A stretch of DNA of 64,000 nucleotides from Edaphochlamys debaryana (taxonomy: Eukaryota > Chlorophyta > Chlorophyceae > Chlamydomonadales), in NCBI GenBank assembly GCA_016858145.1, contig JAEHOE010000159.1, positions 124,001-188,000 of the forward strand, in the 5' to 3' direction. This document shows, one piece after another, positions 22,659 to 35,400 of this stretch. Within the stretch, counting starts at the first letter, position 1; every line of letters starts with the position of its first letter. Both the position numbers and the translations under genes were made by a program. Below the pieces are notes generated by a model. That model did no database searches. It saw only the letters and a program-made list of their open reading frames with translations, and was not told the DNA's origin.

Positions 22659-23573
22659 GGGAAGAGGCCTGGGGGATCAAACTCCTGGGTGCTCGGTCTT
22701 GGCTGGTTGTGAGGCCGGAACCCTTGTACGGTAGTTGTACGGCAATGTGCCATGTGTGTGGCAAATTGACCGGCACTGGACGCTGCAGCGTTTTCGGCTG
22801 ACTTCTGACGGGTGCAGATAGGGGTCCAGCATCGTAAGATACCTCAGTTATTGTGATTGCCCAAGACTAGGCCAGGCTAGCCTGGCATGCGGCGCGGGGA
22901 AGAGGATTTTAGCGTTACAGCTAAGGGCGGAAACGCATGCCCCCGGTGGGCTTGAAGATGATCGGTACGACTCGTGCGGGCGTTAGGCAGGCTGAGCTGT
23001 TCGAGCCGTGCCTCGGTCGGTTGCTCATTGCGGTCGACCTTGCGCCTGACCCACATGGCCACATCGGGGCTGAGATCATACTCGCGTGGATTGCACGGTC
23101 CACGGTCGACGTGGGTGTCCCAAGCAACTGTATTAATACCTCGGCGAGTCCAGCCCGCTCAGTGCTTACTCGCCGCGTCTCGCTTCGAGCGCTCCAAGCT
23201 GCCATATTACGTACAAGCCCTTCATGCAACGGAACACAACATCCTCGCATGCGTTTGGACACCCACGAGTCCTCTAGCTAGCCGCATGCATTTCTGCCTA
23301 AAAGGCCAGGCCCTGGCTTGCCCCTGACACTCACTGTACATCCACCACACACGTGCCCTTCCTGCCTTGCAAGCGTCACCGGGTCACGGAGCTTTCTTCG
23401 ATAGAGCCTTGAGCAATAGGTCGAGCGCCCACCCTCCATCCACCCACACCCGGCCCCACAGTCCTTTTAAGTTCACTCGGGTTGACGTCGACATGACACC
23501 GAGTATCCAACACACCCCATAAGCTCGATGCGTGCACCGCACGCCGCAGTCCCCGCTGCCCTCGCCTCGCTGC
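22659..23573. other. Intergenic, no gene seen
   Basis: This region lies between the converging MYND pseudogene and the first FAD oxidoreductase. It holds lower-GC sequence, a cluster of GTACGG-type words near 22728-22742, and short frames without family resemblance (22921-23327). Confidence 0.5.
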
Positions 23574-26369
23574 TCAGTCCTTGAGCCCCAGCTGCGCCCG
23601 GTACTGGTCCACGAAGAGGCCCTTGGACTTGATGTTGGTGGGCAGGCAGCCCGTGCACACGGAGCCGCCCACGCGGCACGCGCCAGCGGCACGGCCCAGC
23701 GTCACAATCATGCTGCGCAAAAGGGGGAAAGGGGGGGGGGGGGACGTTGAGCACTAAACTTTAAGGTTGCGTGCGATGGCCGAAAGTAAATGGCAGCATG
23801 ATCTCCGTTCTGCAAGCGCCCCGGATGCAGGCTGTCGGGTAACAACTCCAGCCCCACTACTGAAAGTCCTGGCCATATGTCCCCAACCCAAAGCTGTCGC
23901 TCCCCATCGACCTCCCCAGTCTCCATGCCCCACACAGGCCCCCTGCCCCCGCCGCCCGCCCCCACCTGGGGGTTCCCATGTTGGGCTTCCACGTGCCCAG
24001 CTTGCCCGCCTTGGACGGCCCCCCGGCCTTGACCATGGCCTGAGAAAGGCGGAGGGGGAACACGCGGGCGGGGCGAGGCGAGGATGAGGCAAGGTTTTGG
24101 CAAGGTTTTGGCATTGATGCGGCTGGAGGACTGCGGAGCAGCCGCTGGACTCAGTGGCGCGGGGCCGCCGACACGCCGGCCAGACTCCGAGGGCGGGGGA
24201 AGACCAGCAGTGGGGCTGACGCGCTAAGGCCGCCAGTAACCGTCCAGGCCTCGGCTGCCGGGACCGTTCCGCCCCATACGTCTCTACATGCCCTGCTTGC
24301 CTGGATGCTCTTGGCCGCGAGCTCGGCGTGCTTGGTGGCCAGGAAGCCCATCTTGTTCTCGTCAACGCTGGTTATGTCCCCCAGGGCGAACATGTGCGGG
24401 TGCCCCACCACCTGGAGCGTGGGCTCCACCTGGGGGGACCGGGCAGTGGGTGGGCGAGCGGGGAGTTGGTGTGGTGAAATGCGGCGGAAAGTGGTGGCAG
24501 GCTGAAGACCACCATCCGGTCCACGCGCAAGCTCACGGCCCCCATCTCATCCCCCGCTAGACCCCAGCTCACCTTGACCTGGCCCCGCTCGTTCAGCACC
24601 CCGGCCAGCTCTCCGTCCCTGAGGAAGCCCGAGTTGGGGGCGGAGCCGGTGCACCACAGGACCAGGTCCGCCTGCAGGCTGCCGCCGGGGCCGCCCTTGA
24701 GCGGCAGGCTGGTGGGGCCGCGGCCCGCGCTGTCGCCCGGCTTGGCGCCTTCCACCCGCGTCTGCAGCAGCACCTGTTTGGGTGGTGGGTGGGCGAGAGG
24801 AGCAAGGCAGGTAGGGATTGGAAAGGTTGACGGGGATGGAAGACTAGGAGGAGGTAGTATGCACACGGGGCAGCACAGAACGAGACCGGTGGGTGCGCCG
24901 AAGAGGTGGGCGCGGCAGTAAAGCGCATCAAGGATAGGCGCCCCCGCTCACCCTGACGCCGTGCCAACAGATTCTTCCAAACTCAACCCGTCCTTCACTC
25001 CCCCTCCCCCTCCCACCTTGACGCCGTGCGCCTCGAGCCACTTCTGCGACTCCTGCCCCAGCTTGGGCGGCTGACCCGTCAGCAGGTGCTCCCCGGGGTG
25101 CACCAGAGTCACAGCCTTGCCTGCCGGGGTGGGGCGGGGGGGAGCAGGGGGCAGCGTCTCATGAAGCGTCTCTTCAAGGACTGCTTTGGGGAAGCCCGTG
25201 TATGTAGCGGCCACCCTGACACATTATCTGAAGAATGCTGCAGTCAACTCGATCTGCCCGGCATTGCGTGCTTTCTATTATCCCGCTGCCCCCACCCGCC
25301 CCCACCTGCGTACACCTCCACGATCTCCGCCGCCGCCTCCACGCCCACGGGCCCCCCTCCGATGATGGCGACGGACTTGGCGGCGCGGATCTCATCGCCG
25401 ATGGCCTGGGAAGGGGCGGAGGGGGGCGTTGGAGACGTGAGGGGGAGGGGTGACTGGAAAGTGTATTGGAGGTATGTAAATGGACAGGCAGGCAGGAACA
25501 CACCGGAACTGAAACTTGGCCACACTCACCCTCGGTCCAGGCGACACGACCCCAGCAGCTCTGCTGGCCCGACGGGGCCCAGCCCAAACTCTCAACACAC
25601 CCTTCGAATGCTTGCCTTCCCAGCCCGGCCCCACGCACCCACCTTGAGCTCCGCCAGCCGCTCCTCTCGGCTCTTGGCGGACTGGGACTTGAAGGCGGGG
25701 CCGTTGCTGGTGCCAACGCAGACGGCGCAGTAGTCAAAGGGCACGGTCTCGCCGTTGCTAAGGACAGCCTCCTGTGGATGGCGTGTGTGTGGAGGGGGCG
25801 AGTGAGGAAGGTTGGGGAGGGAGGAGGAGACGCGTGCTGCGGTGGAAGGCCGAGTGGCAGGAGCTCCTAACTGGGAATGCAGTGACGGGGGATGGGGGCC
25901 TCACCTTGGAGCTGAGGCTGCTCACTGTAGCCTGCACGAAGCGGCCCAACCCAGGAACGTCCTGCAAGCGACAGGGCAGCGACAGGCAGCGAGGTTGGGA
26001 GCTGGGCCACAGTCGACGCATGCATGCGGCCCCCAGGCCAAAAGTGGACAAGCGCTCCAACCTTGTAGGCAAAGGTTGACCGCTCAGCGACTTTTGAGTC
26101 GAGTAGACCGCGTGGGACCGCCCATGTGAGTTCAAAGTAGGACTTGCTGCAACGCACGGAGACCGGGGGCCAAGCGATGGTTACGGGGCGGGGTGCACTG
26201 GCGGGCACACGACATCGGGCTCAGCACTGCGCAGCTGCGGATAGCGTACGAGGGCTTCTGCAACTCACGGGTCTACGATGGTCACGTCACAGAAGGCGTC
26301 GGCCTTCTTGGCAAGCGTCAAGCCAGCAAACCCAGCGCCAACAATGAGTAGCCGCGGCTTCGTCGCCAT
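23574..26369 (-). CDS. AIF/FSP1-like FAD-dependent NAD(P)H oxidoreductase, copy 1
   Basis: Ten exons: 26269-26369, 26062-26146, 25905-25961, 25643-25771, 25306-25405, 25017-25120, 24573-24773, 24301-24429, 23966-24039 and 23574-23712. They sum to 1119 bases, 372 residues, with all phases consistent. An N-terminal FAD-binding GxGxxG sits in LLIVGAGFAGLTLA, a second nucleotide-binding GGGPVG at 140-145 (NAD(P)H), and ALGD at 274-277 contacts FAD. The C-terminus is GGSVCTGCLPTNIKSKGLF. This is the AIFM2/FSP1 (AMID) type of pyridine nucleotide-disulphide oxidoreductase, which in animals reduces quinones with NAD(P)H. In algae the acceptor is unknown. There is no transit peptide. The eighth intron begins with GC (GCAAGC). 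A tandem paralogue lies directly upstream in transcriptional terms. Confidence 0.92.
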
Positions 26370-27581
26370 TATGTTTTATGAGCCGGCGAGTGTCGGTATA
26401 CCCAAATAAGATTACCGAGCCGCGGCTTGGGGGCTAACGCGAGGCCTCGAGTCCGGTGCGGGCTGAACGCTTGCACACGCGTTGACTTGCGGATGTTCGG
26501 CTTGTGTTGATGTTACCTGCGTTGTGTATATACATACACGTGCTGGAACACGCGGGGCCGGGCTTATGAGCTGTGGGCTTGCTGTGCAACGAGAGACATA
26601 TGATTACTTCCGGGGAAACGGTGATGACAAGTCGAGGCTAGCGCCTCCTGACCACGCGCCCCCTTTCAGAGCCACTTCAGTTGTTAAGTATCCGAGTGCG
26701 TGTACCGCTTACCGAGTCGGCGCGCGCAAAAGGGTGTCAACTAAAACCCACGACAACGGCCGCAGGCCACGGCCGCAGGTCAAGCGTGACCTTAACTAAT
26801 GAACTCTTGTGCAATTTGTATCTCATTCACTGAACGCACCGGTTTACAGCCGCCCGCCCGAGCTGGTGTGCCGGCTCGTCCGACTGACGCCACCCCCCGC
26901 CACATCCAGCCTCACAGCGCACACATCGCGCGCGCGAGAGATACTTCACAGGCTGATGGGGGGGGCCTCCAGGCACGCAGCCAAGTCACCAACCACACCT
27001 TGACACCATGTTCTGCGCCTTGGGCGTCGGGGCGCAGGGGTCGCAGGCAGTCGGCGGCCTCGCCATAACTGCTGGCCCCCAACCCACCCTCCCCCCTTAG
27101 CAGCAACATCTCCCAATAGTTCCTTCTTGCATCCTGCTACACTTCTTTGACCTGCACAGTCCACCATCCAATGGAAGCCCTTGCCACAGGTCGAAAACGA
27201 GCGGGGCTCGTCAGGCAGCCTCCAACAGCCAACCATGCCACCGCCGCACAAGCCCTGCCTTTGCCGCCGGGCGGGCCTCGTGAATGTATACCTAGCCTTT
27301 CCAAGGCACATGACGGGTCCCGCCAGGGGGGGCCCAAGGCTGCGGTGAAAGTGCAGGCCCCCCGCATCTTGCCCAGCCCTGCCCAGGCCTTGCTCTCCTG
27401 TCTCCTCTCAAAGTGCTACGTCAGGTCGTCAGCACGTCCGTCAAGACATGCTGGGATGCCACGTCCGCCGCTTGCTAGCTGCGTCATTGGAGTCCCATGT
27501 ATCCAATGCTGTCAGTCCATCAGCGCTCTGCCAGCCAGCACCGGTACCCAACCCGCAGCACCCCGCTTTCCACTCCGCCCC
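26370..27581. other. Spacer between the two tandem oxidoreductase genes
   Basis: These 1212 bases must contain the promoter of copy 1 (near 26370-26800) and the 3' untranslated region of copy 2. No gene, RNA or repeat is supported. Confidence 0.5.
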
Positions 27582-30500
27582 TCAGTCCTTGAGCCCCAGC
27601 TGCGCCCGGTACTGGTCCACGAAGAGGCCCTTGGACTTGATGTTGGTGGGCAGGCAGCCCGTGCACACGGAGCCGCCCACGCGGCACGCGCCAGCGGCGC
27701 GGCCCAGCGTCACGATCATGACGGGCTTGCCCAGGTTGGGCTTCCACGTGGGCAGCTTGCCCACCATCGTGGGGCTGCCGATCTTGGCCATGGCCTGTAC
27801 GGCAGCACGGTACGGCACGGTGCAGGCGTACGCGTTGCCCAGGATATGCTCTCAAGACAGTGGGCCTCTCCCGCGCTGTCGCTCAAGGTCCAAGTCCGGC
27901 TGGACCAGGGTTGCGCCTCAGACCCCGCTTCGTCCTACCGTACACCCTCCCACACCGCCAGGGGCCGGCCCCAAGCAACTCGCCTCGATGCTTTTTGCGA
28001 CCATCTCTGCGTGCTTTGTGGCTAGGAACCCCGTCTTGTGCTCCTGCACATTATTGATATCGCCCAGCGCGAACATATTCGGGTGGCCCACCACCTGAAG
28101 CGTGGGCTCCACCTGGGGGCAGGAGGGTGGGTGGGCGAGAGGGGGGGTAACTGAGAGCAGGGTATGAGAACTTGATGCGCCTGACAAGACGGGTCACATG
28201 GTGGGCAGGACGTGTGGGGGCAGAGGCCCCCCAAATGTTAAATGGGCAAGCGCCGAAGACCCGTCCTTTCTTCTCTCCCCCCACTCCCTCCCTCCGCCCC
28301 TCCGTGCACCCGACCCCCAGCCCCACTTTGATCAGGCCCCGCTCGTCCAGTATCCCCGCCATGTCCCCCTCCCGCAGGAAGTCCGAGTTGGGGGTGGAGC
28401 CGGTGCACCACAGCACCATGTCGGCGGTCAGGAAGGCGCCGGGGCCGCCCTGCGGGGGAGCAGCCGGGGGTTGAGAGTACCGGGGGTAGGGGGCGTGGGA
28501 TTAGCAGGGTAAGGGTGAAGTGCCCAGGTAGTGGTGAACTGACTGCTCCGGCTTCCCCTGGCCTCACGCCTGCCTGGTGCCTGCGCGGTCCTGTTCGGCT
28601 CAGACATCCCCACACCCCTGCCCCTCTCCTCCCCCCTCCTTTCGCCCCCGCCCCCGCTGTCGCTCGCCTGCAGGGACATGGTGGCCCGGCCCCGGCCCTC
28701 GGGTCGCTGCTCCACGCGGCAGCCCAGGAACACGTGCACGCCCTGGGCCTCCAGCCACAGCTGCGCCTCCACGCCTGCACGGTGGGCAGGGCGCGGTGGG
28801 GGGGCAAAGGGGTGAAGAAATGAAAATTTGGCGTGGTGAGCGGGACAGGTGATGCGGCCATAGAATAAGAGGTGGAGTGGTGGACGGTTGGCGCCAGGGC
28901 AAATGATGTGGCAAAGTAAGTGGACATGGTGAGGTCGTGCTTCTCCGCTTGGTTCGGTCGACCTGTTCCTCGGGGCCCAGAACCTGCAGCCCTCAGTGCC
29001 TCCCACCCAGCCACCCGGTGCCCACCTAGCTTGGGCGGCTGGTCGGGGAGCAGGTGGGGGCCGGAGCAGACGAGCGTAATGAGCTTGCCTGCGGGGTGTA
29101 GGGTGGGGCGGGAGGCGTAGCGGGAGGCGTACTAAGGAGGCGGGGGAGCTAAGCGGCCAAGCGGGCATGAGGACTGCTTTTCGTGGCGGGCGTGAATGAG
29201 CAAGGCCGCACCCCCCACCGTCCGTTGCTCTGGCACCTGCAGCCTAGTGGCTCGGACACTTAAGGCTGCGCTCTGATGCAGGCTTCGAAGGTCGGCGAGG
29301 TCAAGTCCAGAGACCTTCTTACGAACCCTGTGTGAATCAGGCCAGGGTTCGTGAAATCCCGCTGCCCGCACCCGCCCCCACCCGCGTACGCCTCCACGAT
29401 CTCCGCCGCCGCCTCCACGCCCACGGGCCCCCCTCCGATGATGGCGACGGATTTGGCAGCCCGAATTTCGTCACCGATGGTCTGAGGGCAGTGGGCGGGG
29501 CGGGTGGGAAAGGGGGGCGTGGGCGGGCGAGGGAGGTGTCCAGGTGTGCAGAGGTACTGATCCGGCCAGGGGTCCATCCAATGAAGCACCTGCCCGCCCA
29601 CAAGCCTGCCCTTTCGCTTGCTTCCTCGGCGCCAGCAGGCTGCTTCGGGGTACAACAACTGCATTGACGCGGGCTCCAGCCCCAGGCCCCGGGTGCCGCC
29701 TCACCCGCAGCTCCGCCAGCCGGTCTATCCGCGTGAAGGCGGACTTGGACTTGAAGGCCTCAAAGTTGGCGCTGCCGGCGCAGATGGCGCAATAGTTAAA
29801 CTGCACGGTCTCACCGTTGCTGAGGGTGGCTTCCTGTAGGCGGGTTTCGGAGCGTGGCAGTGGGCGGTGGCCACGGGGGCTTTGGGGGGACCACGTGCAG
29901 GGGCGCAGGGAATCACTTGTGCTGCGGCCGGCCCTGCACTTGTGCAGACCGGGTTCACATTCCACCCCCGAGGCGCCTCCGGGTGGGCTAGGCCCAGTTC
30001 TACATTGCCTTGGCCCCTTGAAACCGCGGAGGCCGTGCGCAGGCAGAATGGGCGGGGCGGTTACGGTACCCGGTGCCATGCCCCTGCGTTGCGGTAGGGC
30101 TGCCCGGTTCTTACCCGCTTTGCTAGTCGCGTGACGCTGGCCTGGATGAAAGTCCCGATGTTGGGAACATCCTACAGAAAGGCCGGCAAGGGGATAGGGG
30201 CTCGAGGCTAGGCTGAAGACAGGTCCGTCGGGTGCCCAGGTCGGCCGTCTAGACCCATCGGCACCTGGTAGTTGATGATTGAACGGTCCGCGACGCCGGT
30301 GTCGTGCAGGCCGCGCACCGTGGTCCACGTAAGCTCAAAGTATGTTTTGCTACAGGCACGTGATGAAGGGATGGGGGGAGAAGGGGTGAGGAAGGAAGGC
30401 GGGTGGCCGGGGATGGTCACAAATAAATTTGCTACACGGGCCTGTATGGCCACAAGAACAGCCAGGAGCTACGGGAGCAGCGGCTGGCGTGGGGGTCGCT

Positions 30501-30760
30501 GGCCCGCTGTGACGAGGGCTGCGTGGGCTGCAGGCGCCGGGGCGGTGCGGCTTAGCGCGGTGAGGCGAGGCGTGCCGAACCGAACGCGAAGGTCGGGGAC
30601 GTGCAAGCGGAGCCTCGCCTGCCTCCCCCCAAGCCCCCATATAAGCTTAAAGCGCTCACGGATCGACAAGTGTTACATCGCAGAAGGCGGACGCCTTCGT
30701 GGCCAGCGTCAGACCCGCGAATCCTCCACCAATGATAAGAAGCTTCGGTTTAGTGGTCAT
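27582..30760 (-). CDS. AIF/FSP1-like FAD-dependent NAD(P)H oxidoreductase, copy 2
   Basis: Ten exons: 30660-30760, 30265-30349, 30115-30171, 29705-29833, 29382-29481, 29026-29088, 28668-28774, 28327-28449, 27984-28112 and 27582-27794. They total 1107 bases, 368 residues, all in phase. It keeps LLIIGGGFAGLTLA, SVAIIGGGPVGVEAAAE and FALGDI. The first five exons have exactly the lengths of those in copy 1 and the ninth matches the eighth of copy 1, so the pair arose by tandem duplication. The last exon equals the final two of copy 1 without their intron, and the middle region has two introns where copy 1 has one elsewhere. Introns 7 and 9 begin with GC (GCGAGC, GCGAGT). The last 45 codons are almost identical in DNA to copy 1, while the rest has diverged. 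Confidence 0.92.
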
Positions 30761-32440
30761 CCTTGTCGCCCGTAATCACTGGTGTCAAGTATATGTCATC
30801 GCGACCTAACGCGTGCAACTAGCCCGGCGTTCAACGTAGCGGGTCAAGAATTGCTGGACGAGAGCGTCACCTATGTTGCGGCGGCGTCCACAGCTATGCT
30901 TCTAAAGTATGTATGTGTGCAGTACTCAAGCTATGAGTGACGGGGGCGGTCCTGGCGGTTTCTGTCCCGAGGGGGTGTCCGGATGCACACGGCGGGGCCG
31001 CGGCGAGAAAGTAGCGGGCAGGGCAATACGACGGGACGGGAGTGGTGTGTGTGAAGGGGGGGAGGGTGGCGGTAGGAAGAGGGAGGGCGTGGCAGGGGGG
31101 GGGCAGATCTTTCCGAAAATGACACCATGCCTCATCTGGATGGTGCTTGCGGGGAGGAGCCCGAATCCGGTCTCAGATTTTGTTCCAGCGGCCCAGGGCA
31201 CTCTCCGCCATCGGAAAGCATGCCCTGGGCGTGTAGCAGGCATGGCCTTATGTTGGCGGGCCATTCAACCCCTTCCAGCAGTGCCTGCGGGTCGGGACAT
31301 GTCGGCTTGGCAACCCTTCGACGCACACGTCGCTACCCCAGGCCGTCACCCCGGTGCTCCCGAAGTCCTCCGCCACCCGCAAGCTTGCACCCCGCGCAGT
31401 ATATGTCCAGCACGTTCATAGCATCGCCCCTCAGTCCTGAGCTGACGGTCAATGGACGGGTCGGATTTCTGGCATGGTCAATGGCTCCCGGCCAACTTGG
31501 GCAGCCGACCATATTGTGTGCGCCCAGCGATAGAGCACGCAGGAAGGAGCACATAGACACAGGTACGGCTTAAATTGGAGTACATGAAGGCCTTGTACGA
31601 CAGTGTTGTACACTGTACGGGTCGGTCGGTCGTCGGTCGGGGGCGGTCCAGGGGTTTTGGGGCATGGTGTCCGTGGGTTTCGTTCCTGCCCCCCCCTGGG
31701 CGTGGACTGCTAGTGTATGACACGGCGCCGCGTCCGATCCACCGGCCCATGTCCTGAGGGACTGGTGGCCTCCCAGCCGCTCGCGGCAGTAATACAGCCG
31801 TTCCTAGCGTCCTAGGTGGCTACGTGGCCTTGGAGAGCGACAAACGCTTTTAGGGACCATGAGGCAAAGGTCCAGGTGATGCTGGCGTGGAAGAGCAAAT
31901 TGCAAACATGGGTTCCGCTGCAGTACGGCACGGCAGGCTTCGGAATGCAGTACCAGGCGTAAGTAAGGGCTGGGGTCCAGGGGCGTCCAGGTGCGCTTAA
32001 GCGTACTTGGTCTGCCCAAGGAAAGCCAACAAACACTGCTCTGTCCACCGCCATACGGTGACTCAACGCCGCAGTCTCACACAACTCCTTACGTGCATAC
32101 AGTCCAAGCGTTCCCCTCTGCCCCTACCTCCTCCTGTCTGGACCATCGCGCTAGCGTGTCGCGTGCTCGCGCACCCACATCTCTACGTCGGTACGGTATG
32201 TTGCCTTAGCACAACCCGCGCGCCCTTTGACCCTGCCGTCCCTCCAGCGCAAAACGCAATGGCGCATGTGCCTACGTCTGGACACATGCACCCACCGCAT
32301 TGTAACAACGCGGGCCCCCACCGGGAGGCCAAACCGTCACGCGCACGTCTTGGCGCCCACCGCCGCTGTGCGCTCTGGCGCTGCAGCCCCGGGGCGATGG
32401 CCCGACGGCCCCAATACTGCCTGCCTCAGCCTTTCAGGCT
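30761..32440. other. Intergenic, no gene seen
   Basis: It holds the promoter of oxidoreductase copy 2 and, at its right end, the 3' untranslated region of the large minus-strand gene. Frames such as 30909-31421 and 31127-31573 lack family resemblance. Short GTACGG/TGTACA words cluster at 31594-31620 and 31921-31931. Confidence 0.5.
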
Positions 32441-35400
32441 TCACCCCCTCCTAGCCTTCTTCTTCTTCGGAGCACTCTCCTCCTCCGCCTTGCGCTCCTG
32501 CACCTGCGCTTCCTGCTGGGCCAGGGCCGCCTCCTGTGCCTTGCGCTTCTGCTCTCGCGTCAACCGCCGCGTCTCCTCGGCCTGCGCCGCCGCCGCCTCG
32601 GGCTCAGCCGCGGCAGGCTTCGCCTGCCCGCTCCCGCCCTTCTTCTTACTGCCGTTCCGGGCCCGCGGCCCGGCATCCTCAGCCCCGCTCTTCACCTCCT
32701 CAATGTCAGGCTGCTGCTCGCACTCCTCCGCGGCGTCATCCTCGGCCTCATCATCCTGAGCGGCCTTGCCCCGGCGACCGGCCTTCTTGGACGCTGCGCC
32801 CTTGCCGCCAGCCTTAGCGCCACCCCGCTTGCTTTTGGCGGCGGGAGAAGCGGCAGCGCCGGGGCTGGCCGCCGCCCCCTCCTCGGCCTCCGCCTGCTCC
32901 GCCGCCGCGCCGCCCTGCTCTCCCTCCTCCTCCTCCTCCTCCTCCGAAATGGGCTTGGGGTCCTTGCGCGCGCGCTTGCGGCCGCCCCCGCCGCCGCCCT
33001 TCTTGCCCTTCCTGCCTTTGCCGCCCGTGGCAGGCTCCGAACTGGCCTCACCGTCGGCTGCGGCCGCGGCGTCGGCTGCATCGCCCTTGGCGGCCCTTGT
33101 GACCCTTGTGGCTGCAGTGGCCGCCTCAGACTCGGACGGTGCAGCGCTGGGCTGGGGCTGGGGCTGCGCAGCCTGGGCGCTGGGGCCAGCAACGGCTTCA
33201 GGCTCCTCTGCGGCGGCCGCGTTGTCGTCTGCCTCGCCCGCGCGCGGGCGCTTGCCGCCCTTCCCGCCGCCGCCGCGCGCCGCCGCCTTGCCCTTGGCGG
33301 CGGCCCGGCGGCCGCGATTGGCGTCGCTGGGCGGCGGCGCCTCACCCTCCGCCGCCTCCTGCTCTGCAGACTCCGCCGCTGCCGCGGTGGCGGCCGCCCC
33401 AGGGGGTTCGTCCTCCGCCGCAGTGGACGCTGGAGGCGGCAGTGCCGCCGCAGTGGCGGCGGTTTCGTGCGGAGGCGCCGCAGGCGCGTTTGCTGCCCCG
33501 CCCGCCGCCTCCGGGCCCGCGTTACCGCTGGGCCCCGGCTCCCTCGCCTCGTCCTCGCCCTTTTCCTCCGCAGGCTCCTCCTCGGCGGCAGCGCCCTTGG
33601 CGCCCTTCCTGCCCTTGCCCTTGGCAGGCGCCCTCTTGGGCGCCACCTTCCGGCCCGCTGCTGCCCTGCGGCCGCCGCTGCCCACCACCGCGGCTCCTGC
33701 CGCCGCCGCTGCCTCCGCGGCTCCTGCCCCCGCCTCCGCGGCTTCGCCCGCCGCCGCCGAGGCCCCAGCGTCCGCTGGAGCGGGCCCGGGTGCGGTCGCG
33801 TCCGCCTCGTCCGCAGCCCCGGAGAGCGGAGCGAATGCGGATGGTCCGGCGGCAGCGGAGCGGGGGCTCGTCATGGCTTTGGCAGCGCCCTCGGAGACCG
33901 CGGGCTGCGGCTGTGGCCTGGGTTGGGGCGAAGGCGCCGTCTGGACCCCGCTGGGCCCAGCACCAGCGCCGGCTCCCTCCTCCGCCACTGCGCTCGCGCC
34001 GTCTGGCGCAGCAGTTGGTGCACCTACGGCCGTGCGCGCGCGCTTGCTGGGGCGCTTCTCCTCGTCCTCCGCTTTGCCGTGCTCGGGCCTCAGAGCTGCC
34101 TTGCCAGGCTGGGGTTTCTGGGGAGGCTGAACGGCGCCGTCGCGCCGCCTGTTGCGGGTGCTCGGCCCTGGCCCGGCCTCGGTGGCCGTTGTTGCCTCCG
34201 CGGGTGCGGCCGCCGCACTGCCAGGCGCCTTGGCCGTGCCCCGCGGGCCAGCGCGCGGCGTGGGACGAGCACCTGGCGTGCGGCCGGCGGCCGGGGTGCG
34301 GCCGGTGGTTTTTGCCGCGGACGTTCCGCCCGCCGTTGACCGCCGGCCGCCACTCTTGACCCGCTCAGCCAGGTCGCTTGCGTACGCCGAAGGGTCCTTC
34401 CACCACGGCTCCTCTGCAGCCGCGTCAGCCTCATTGGGCTGGTCCTGGGTCTGGGGCTCGGGTGGGTCCTCGCGCTGCGTCTGGGGCTGGGTCTGGGGCG
34501 GCTGGGACGGTGGCGGCAGCTCGTGACCCTGCCCGCCGGTCTTGGGAGGATCGCGCTCGGCGCCGCCGCCCACGCCCTCGCCCGCGTAGTTGCTGCGGTG
34601 CTGGAGCAGCGGTGAGCCGCCGCTGGGGCCGGCCCCTGCGGCTGCATCCGCCGCCTCCGAGCACGCCTCGACGCGCGGAGCAGCTGGCTCTGCGGCAGCT
34701 GTCCCCGCGTCCGCGGCGGCCGGAGCCGGCGGGCGGGCTTGGGCGCCGGCTGCTACATCGTTGGGCGCCTCTGCAGCCGCCACGGGCTGTGCCGCCGCCT
34801 GGGCGTCTGCCGCCGGCCCGTCCTCCTGAGGCTTTCGTGACGAAGGATCCGCCGCGGGCTTTTGGGCGATGGGCGACGGCGCAGCAGATGCGCTTGCAAT
34901 CATGGTGCCAGCTCCTTCTAGCGTGTGCGCGAAGGCTTGCGGCTGGTGGCCGCCGCTCTTGCTGCGCTGTCGTGCGAAGACCTTACTCGTGCCCCCCGCA
35001 GGACCGCTGCCACTCTGCTTGCGGCGAGGAAAGTCTGCCCCCTGGCGGAATGGACCTGGCTCGCCCTCCCCGGAAGCACCGTCCCGCCGGGCCCGCTTCG
35101 CGCTGTTGGGGGAAGGCTTCTCCGCGCTCGGGCGCCCTGCCTGGGGCTGCGCCCGCTCCTCTGCCGCAGCGCCCTCGCCCGCCTGCACGCCAGGCGCTGT
35201 GCCCGGCTGTGGACTCGCCTGGGACTGGGCCTTGGCCAGCGCTGCCTGACTGCGCGTCTGCCGCCCTGGGGCCGGGGTGAACCCCGCGGGGCCGGGGGGC
35301 GGCGTGGCGCCATCGGGCTGGTTCCGGTCTGCGCCCAGCACCGCAGGCGTGTGCATGCGCCCGTCCGTGCTTTGACGCTGCTGCGGGGGCGTGGCAGCGG

